A model generated the notes under the pieces. That model had not been told where the DNA came from and ran no database searches. It was given only the letters and a program-made list of their open reading frames with translations. Positions 5,284 through 9,239 of a stretch of DNA of 9,239 nucleotides are shown here, piece by piece. The stretch's first letter is position 1, and every line of letters starts with the position of its first letter. The translations under genes and the position numbers were made by a program. Origin of the DNA: CAYSQW01 sp964433135 (GTDB lineage Bacteria; Acidobacteriota; Aminicenantia; Aminicenantales; Aminicenantaceae); NCBI GenBank assembly GCA_964433135.1, contig CAYSQW010000079.1:1-9239 (forward strand), given 5' to 3'.

Positions 5284-5311
5284 ATTATATAATCCCTTAT
5301 TGAATTGTCAA
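5284..5311 (-). promoter_or_regulatory. Consensus sigma70 promoter for the CsgG-like gene
   Basis: On the minus strand a perfect TTGACA (5311-5306), a 16-base spacer and a perfect TATAAT (5289-5284). The predicted start near 5277 gives a leader of only about 15 nt, mostly the AGGAGG site. Both boxes match consensus exactly, which predicts strong transcription unless repressed; a palindrome covers the -35 box. Confidence 0.85.
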
Positions 5312-5317
5312 CAATTC
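5302..5317. promoter_or_regulatory. Palindromic operator candidate over the -35 box
   Basis: GAATTGTCAACAATTC has perfect 7-base arms (5302-5308 and 5311-5317) around a 2-base centre. It contains the whole TTGACA -35 box of the CsgG-like gene, a position where a dimeric repressor would block RNA polymerase. It also lies about 100 bp upstream of the uvrB start. The cognate regulator is not identifiable; part of the symmetry may come from the -35 sequence itself. Confidence 0.5.
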
Positions 5318-5358
5318 CTAGCGGAAATATTCCTTCTTTCAAAACATTCTTCTGAAAT

Positions 5359-5410
5359 ATCCGGAACATGATTCAGGCTTGCCGGATGTCACCCTGTTTT
5401 CTGTTATAAT
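5359..5410 (+). promoter_or_regulatory. Possible uvrB promoter region with inverted repeat
   Basis: A perfect TATAAT (5405-5410) lies 7 bases before the uvrB ATG at 5418. No good -35 box sits at 16-18 bp; the nearest candidate, TTGCCG (5379-5384), is 20 bp away. An inverted repeat ATCCGG (5359-5364) / CCGGAT (5382-5387) covers the -35 region, so the promoter may need an activator or be controlled by a DNA-binding protein. If this -10 box is used, the transcript would start at or next to the uvrB ATG. Confidence 0.45.
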
Positions 5411-5417
5411 GAAAGCC

Positions 5418-7409
5418 ATGAAAGAATTCGAGCTCCACTCCGACTTCCTTCCTAAAGGGGACCAAATCTCCGCAATCCGCGAATTGACGGACGGGCTTCA
5501 CAATGGGAATACGCATCAAGTTTTGATGGGCGTGACGGGTTCCGGAAAAACCTTCACCATGGCGAATCTTATCGCACAAGCCCAAAGGCCCATTCTGATC
5601 ATTTCGCACAACAAAACCCTGGCCGCCCAGCTTTATCAGGAATTCCGAAGCTTTTTTCCCGGCAACGCCGTCGGCTATTTCGTAAGCTATTACGATTATT
5701 ATCAACCGGAAGCCTTTATTCCCGCCTCGAACACCTACATCGCAAAAGAGGTTACGATCAATGAAGAGATCGACAGACTCCGGCTCCGCGCCACCAATTC
5801 TCTGCTCAGTCGCCGTGACGTGATCATCGTAGCGTCCGTCTCCTGTATCTACGGGATCGGCGCTCCTCAAACCTATTTTTCCATGAGATTTCCCATGAAA
5901 AAGGGGCAGCGCTTAACCCGAAAAGAGCTCATCCATAAATTAGTGGAAATTCAGTATGCCCGTCAGGATAGCGAATTCACCCGGGGAACTTTCCGCGTGC
6001 GGGGAGATATCGTCGATGTCTATCCCGCATACGAGGATTTTGCCTATCGGTTTGAGTTGGAAGGCCGCTCGCTAAAATCCATGTATTCCCTGGATCCTCT
6101 GCTGGGACAGGTTGGTGAAGAATTCGAGGAGATCGTTCTCTATCCGCGTACTTTTTTCTCAACGCCTCAGGATGTTCTCGATACCGCCGTCGTCGATATT
6201 GAAAAAGAGCTTGAAGAAAGGATCGCCGTTTTCACCAGGGAAGGGAAGCTGGTCGAAGCCGCGCGTTTGGAAGAAAAAACCCGCTACGATCTTGATATGT
6301 TGCGCGAATTCGGTTGGTGTCCGGGGATTGAAAATTACTCCCTGTATCTCAGCCAAAGAAACTCCGGTCAGCCGCCCTTTACCTTGCTGGATTATTTCTC
6401 CGATGATTTTCTCACCATTATCGACGAGTCTCACGTAACCATCCCGCAGTTGGGAGGCATGTATCACGGCGACCGCTCGCGTAAAGAAACCCTGGTCGGC
6501 CATGGATTTCGTCTGCCGTCGGCCTTGGACAACCGCCCCTTGAATTTTGCTGAATTCAACGGCCGCATCGGACAGGTCGTTTACATCTCCGCCACTCCGG
6601 GAAAATATGAAATCCGGACCGCCGACAGCCGTATCACCGAGCAAATCATCCGGCCTACCGGATTGTTGGATCCGGAGATCGAGATTCGCCCCAGTCGAGG
6701 TCAGGTGGACGATCTGATGGCTGAAATCCGAAAGCGCTCCAAAATCGGGGAACGCACGCTTGTTACGACCCTGACGAAACGTATGGCGGAAGATCTGACC
6801 CGCTATTATCACGAATTGGGATTAAGGGTGCGTTATCTCCATTCCGACATAGACACACTGGATAGAGTTAAGATCCTTCACGATCTGCGCAAGGGAGAAT
6901 TTGATGCTCTGATCGGCATCAATTTATTGCGGGAAGGGCTGGATCTTCCCGAGGTCTCTCTCGTCGCCATCCTTGACGCCGACAAAGAGGGCTTTCTTCG
7001 ATCCTCGACCTCGTTGATCCAGACCTTCGGCAGGGCGGCACGCCATGTATCCGGAAAATCCATCATGTATGCCGATACCGTCACGAATTCCATGCGCCGG
7101 GCACTGGAGGAAACCGAGCGCCGCCGACGTATCCAACAGGACTACAATCATGAACACAACATCACACCGCAGTCTATCTCAAAGAAAATAAACGATATTC
7201 TATCCAGCATCTACGAACGAGATTACTTTGACTACTCGCGTATAACGGAGGAGAAGGCAATCTATATGACCCCACGGAAACGGCGCGATCGGATCATTCA
7301 ACTTGAAAAACTCATGCGTCAGGCCGCGGACAACCTTGAGTTTGAAAAGGCAAGCAAGTTTCGCGATGAGTTGAATCGACTGAAAAAAGAGGAGCTGCAA
7401 CTCTCGTGA
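5418..7409 (+). CDS. uvrB: UvrABC system protein B (excinuclease damage-verification helicase)
   Basis: UvrB takes damaged DNA from UvrA, verifies the lesion by ATP-driven strand separation and recruits UvrC for incision. From the ATG at 5418 the protein has 663 residues, normal for the family. Visible motifs: Walker A GVTGSGKT (38-45); the lesion-clamping beta-hairpin YYDYYQPEAF (91-100); Walker B-like DESH (336-339); SATPG; the helicase C-terminal lobe with INLLREGLDLPE and motif VI QTFGRAARH (535-543); the conserved TERRRRIQQDYN; and the C-terminal UVR domain (about 626-659) that binds UvrC. The start was chosen because the Walker A lysine then falls at 44, matching E. coli Lys45. The earlier in-frame TTG (5379) and ATG (5409) lie at or upstream of the apparent -10 box. 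The ribosome binding site is weak. uvrC follows 46 bp downstream. Confidence 0.97.
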   Translation: MKEFELHSDFLPKGDQISAIRELTDGLHNGNTHQVLMGVTGSGKTFTMANLIAQAQRPILIISHNKTLAAQLYQEFRSFFPGNAVGYFVSYYDYYQPEAFIPASNTYIAKEVTINEEIDRLRLRATNSLLSRRDVIIVASVSCIYGIGAPQTYFSMRFPMKKGQRLTRKELIHKLVEIQYARQDSEFTRGTFRVRGDIVDVYPAYEDFAYRFELEGRSLKSMYSLDPLLGQVGEEFEEIVLYPRTFFSTPQDVLDTAVVDIEKELEERIAVFTREGKLVEAARLEEKTRYDLDMLREFGWCPGIENYSLYLSQRNSGQPPFTLLDYFSDDFLTIIDESHVTIPQLGGMYHGDRSRKETLVGHGFRLPSALDNRPLNFAEFNGRIGQVVYISATPGKYEIRTADSRITEQIIRPTGLLDPEIEIRPSRGQVDDLMAEIRKRSKIGERTLVTTLTKRMAEDLTRYYHELGLRVRYLHSDIDTLDRVKILHDLRKGEFDALIGINLLREGLDLPEVSLVAILDADKEGFLRSSTSLIQTFGRAARHVSGKSIMYADTVTNSMRRALEETERRRRIQQDYNHEHNITPQSISKKINDILSSIYERDYFDYSRITEEKAIYMTPRKRRDRIIQLEKLMRQAADNLEFEKASKFRDELNRLKKEELQLS

Positions 7410-7455
7410 TGACGATATCGACAATGTTTTTCCTTGCCTTCCTTCGAGAACGGCC

Positions 7456-9234
7456 ATGACTGAAAGTTATCCCGAAACACTGCGCGCGAAAATTGCTGGT
7501 TTTCCCGACAGACCGGGCATCTACTTCTTCAAAGATGCTCGACGGGAAGTGGTTTATATCGGAAAGGCGCGTTCATTGAAAAACCGCGTAAAATCATATT
7601 TTTCCGCAAATCCGGACGCCAAAACCCATAACATCCTGGCCGAAACCATCGATATCGACTATTTGTTGACGGATTCTGAGACGGAAGCCTCATTTCTAGA
7701 GAACAATTTCATCCAGCAGTACCAACCGAAATTCAACATTCGGCTCAAGGATGATAAAAGCTTTCCTTACCTCAAAGTGACTCAGGATGAACCTTTTCCA
7801 CGGGTTTTTCTGACACGCCGGATCGAAGCCGACGGCGCCCGCTATTTCGGCCCCTTCAGTCCCGCGCATCAAGCCAGAAAAACCATCCACGTCCTTAATA
7901 AATTCTTCGGGATCCGGAGCTGTCATGAAACCATACCCGGAAATCGTCATCGCCCGTGCCTCGAATATGACCTCAAGTTGTGTTCGGCGCCTTGTATCGG
8001 TCGAATCACCGAGCAGGAATATCGTGAACAGCTCGACGGGGCACTGCTGTTTCTCGAAGGACACAACCAGGATCTGATCCGAATCCTGACAAAACGCATG
8101 ACACGCGCCTCGGAGGCCCAGGATTTCGAGCAAGCCGCCCATCTCCGTGATTTGATCAAAGCCGTCAAACAGTCCCGTGATAAACCGCGTGTTATTTCCA
8201 TTCAGCAGGAGGATAAAGACATCTTCGGGCTTGCGGTAGAAAACGACGAGGTTCTGCTGCATGCTTTTTTGATGCGGCGGGGAAAAGTCATCGAATCTCA
8301 AAGCCTTTTTCATCGCGGTGAAGGAGAAATCGCCGCCGAGGAGATCCTCAGCCGCCTGGTATCGGAATTTTACGCCGGACGCCCCGATCTCCCGGGTAAA
8401 GTGATCCTCCCCTATTCGCCTCCGGACACCGCTTCTCTCAGTGAATCCCTCTCCCGTCTTAGGGGAAAAAAAGTCGTGATCATCACCCCGCGAAAAGGGA
8501 AGAATCGAGAGCTGGTCAAGCTCGTCAATCGGAATGCCGTTTCTCTTCTCCGTCTCCGTCGTACGGAGGTTTCCCCCCTTGATGAGCTCAAACGCCTCCT
8601 CGATCTAAAATCCATTCCCATTCATATTGAGGGATTCGATATCTCCAACACATCCGGCTCGGAATCCGTAGGATCCTGCGTGCATTTCACCTTGGGGCAA
8701 CCCGACAAGGACGAATATCGTCGATTCCGCATCAAATCGGTTTCCGGTCCCAACGACACGGCCAGCCTCCATGAAGTGGTTCAGCGCCGATACCGTCGCC
8801 GACTGCGTGAAAATTCATCTCTGCCCGACCTGGTACTTATCGATGGGGGGAAAGGTCAGCTCCAGGCGGCACGGGAAGCGCTGGCCGAATGCGGCCTGCC
8901 GCATATACCGGTGATCTCATTGGCCAAAAAAGAAGAGATCATTTACAGCGCTCGAGAGCCAAACGGACTGATGTTGGACAGGACCTCGCCCGCGCTCAAG
9001 CTTTTGCAAAGCATAAGGGATGAGTCGCATCGCTTCGCTCTCAACCTCCATCGGCGACTCCGAACCCGGGAAAGCTTCAGTTCCCTGTTGGACGATGTTC
9101 CCGGAATCGGGAAAAAACGCAAAAAAATTCTCCTGGATGCCTACGGGAGCATTCCCGACATCCTTACGGCTCCGGAAACCGATCTCGCGAGGCTGGTGGG
9201 AAAGAAAGTCGCCGCCGCACTCAAAAACAGATGA
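7456..9234 (+). CDS. uvrC: UvrABC system protein C (dual-incision excision nuclease)
   Basis: UvrC binds the UvrB-DNA complex and cuts both sides of the lesion. The 592-residue protein is full length. The GIY-YIG nuclease domain for the 3' cut has GIY at 21-23, YIG at 34-36, Arg39 and Glu77. Cysteines at 156, 168, 176 and 180 have the spacing of the UvrC iron-sulfur cluster. A UVR domain (about 213-242) pairs with that of UvrB. The RNase H-like domain for the 5' cut has Asp395 (FDISNTSG), Asp434, Asp463 (IDGGKGQ) and His525 (DESHRFA). The C-terminal helix-hairpin-helix region starts at DDVPGIGKKR. All catalytic residues are present. The ribosome binding site upstream of 7456 is poor (GAGAACGGCC), so translation may depend on coupling with uvrB. 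The same strand and 46-bp gap suggest one transcript. Confidence 0.97.
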   Translation: MTESYPETLRAKIAGFPDRPGIYFFKDARREVVYIGKARSLKNRVKSYFSANPDAKTHNILAETIDIDYLLTDSETEASFLENNFIQQYQPKFNIRLKDDKSFPYLKVTQDEPFPRVFLTRRIEADGARYFGPFSPAHQARKTIHVLNKFFGIRSCHETIPGNRHRPCLEYDLKLCSAPCIGRITEQEYREQLDGALLFLEGHNQDLIRILTKRMTRASEAQDFEQAAHLRDLIKAVKQSRDKPRVISIQQEDKDIFGLAVENDEVLLHAFLMRRGKVIESQSLFHRGEGEIAAEEILSRLVSEFYAGRPDLPGKVILPYSPPDTASLSESLSRLRGKKVVIITPRKGKNRELVKLVNRNAVSLLRLRRTEVSPLDELKRLLDLKSIPIHIEGFDISNTSGSESVGSCVHFTLGQPDKDEYRRFRIKSVSGPNDTASLHEVVQRRYRRRLRENSSLPDLVLIDGGKGQLQAAREALAECGLPHIPVISLAKKEEIIYSAREPNGLMLDRTSPALKLLQSIRDESHRFALNLHRRLRTRESFSSLLDDVPGIGKKRKKILLDAYGSIPDILTAPETDLARLVGKKVAAALKNR

Positions 9235-9239
9235 CGGCG
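9231..9239 (+). CDS. Possible start of the next gene (ATGA overlap)
   Basis: The uvrC stop TGA (9232-9234) overlaps an ATG at 9231, giving the ATGA arrangement typical of translationally coupled genes. Only three codons (Met-Thr-Ala) are visible before the window ends and no clear Shine-Dalgarno site precedes them, so this is only a possibility. Confidence 0.2.

Noticed and set aside
5379..5417. N-terminally extended UvrB beginning at TTG 5379 or ATG 5409
   Set aside because: The extension does not resemble UvrB, the TATAAT box lies inside it, and the residue numbering of Walker A and the beta-hairpin fits the start at 5418.

Overview
The window looks like chromosomal DNA of a Gram-negative bacterium, most likely a Desulfobacterota (former Deltaproteobacteria) lineage. 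The inference rests on the gene mix: a LipM-type octanoyltransferase, a PAS/HisKA_2 sensor kinase with a degenerate receiver domain, a short bactofilin, a CsgG-type outer-membrane lipoprotein, and dense intergenic palindromic repeats. GC content is roughly 50 percent by eye. No rRNA or other marker is present, so the taxon is a guess.

Layout. Positions 1-3000 are read on the minus strand: the 5' end of an unidentified gene (1-64), lipM (127-933), tRNA-Gly(CCC) with its own promoter (1008-1079), and a 602-residue histidine kinase (1169-2977). A 250-bp divergent region carries two good sigma70-type promoters, one for the kinase and one for a bactofilin on the plus strand (3229-3606). About 900 bp without a credible gene follow (3607-4512), between the convergent 3' ends of the bactofilin gene and a CsgG-family lipoprotein gene (minus, 4513-5262). 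A second divergent region (5263-5417) holds a consensus promoter overlapped by a palindrome. The rest is uvrB (5418-7409) and uvrC (7456-9234), and the next gene may start inside the uvrC stop codon.

Function. uvrB and uvrC encode the damage-verification and dual-incision parts of nucleotide excision repair and probably share a transcript; uvrA is not in the window. The bactofilin and the CsgG-like lipoprotein are cell-envelope or morphology proteins, and the kinase is an orphan with no response regulator nearby.

The most unusual part is the gene-free stretch 3607-4512. It contains a perfect 40-bp direct repeat whose minus strand is rich in G-runs, a 181-bp element with about 52-56-nt inverted arms, and two diverged tandem copies of a roughly 165-bp unit. 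Those two copies can fold into the same two-stem structure, with several compensatory base changes and tandem G.A mismatches kept at matching places. This suggests selection on a structured RNA or DNA element rather than on protein.
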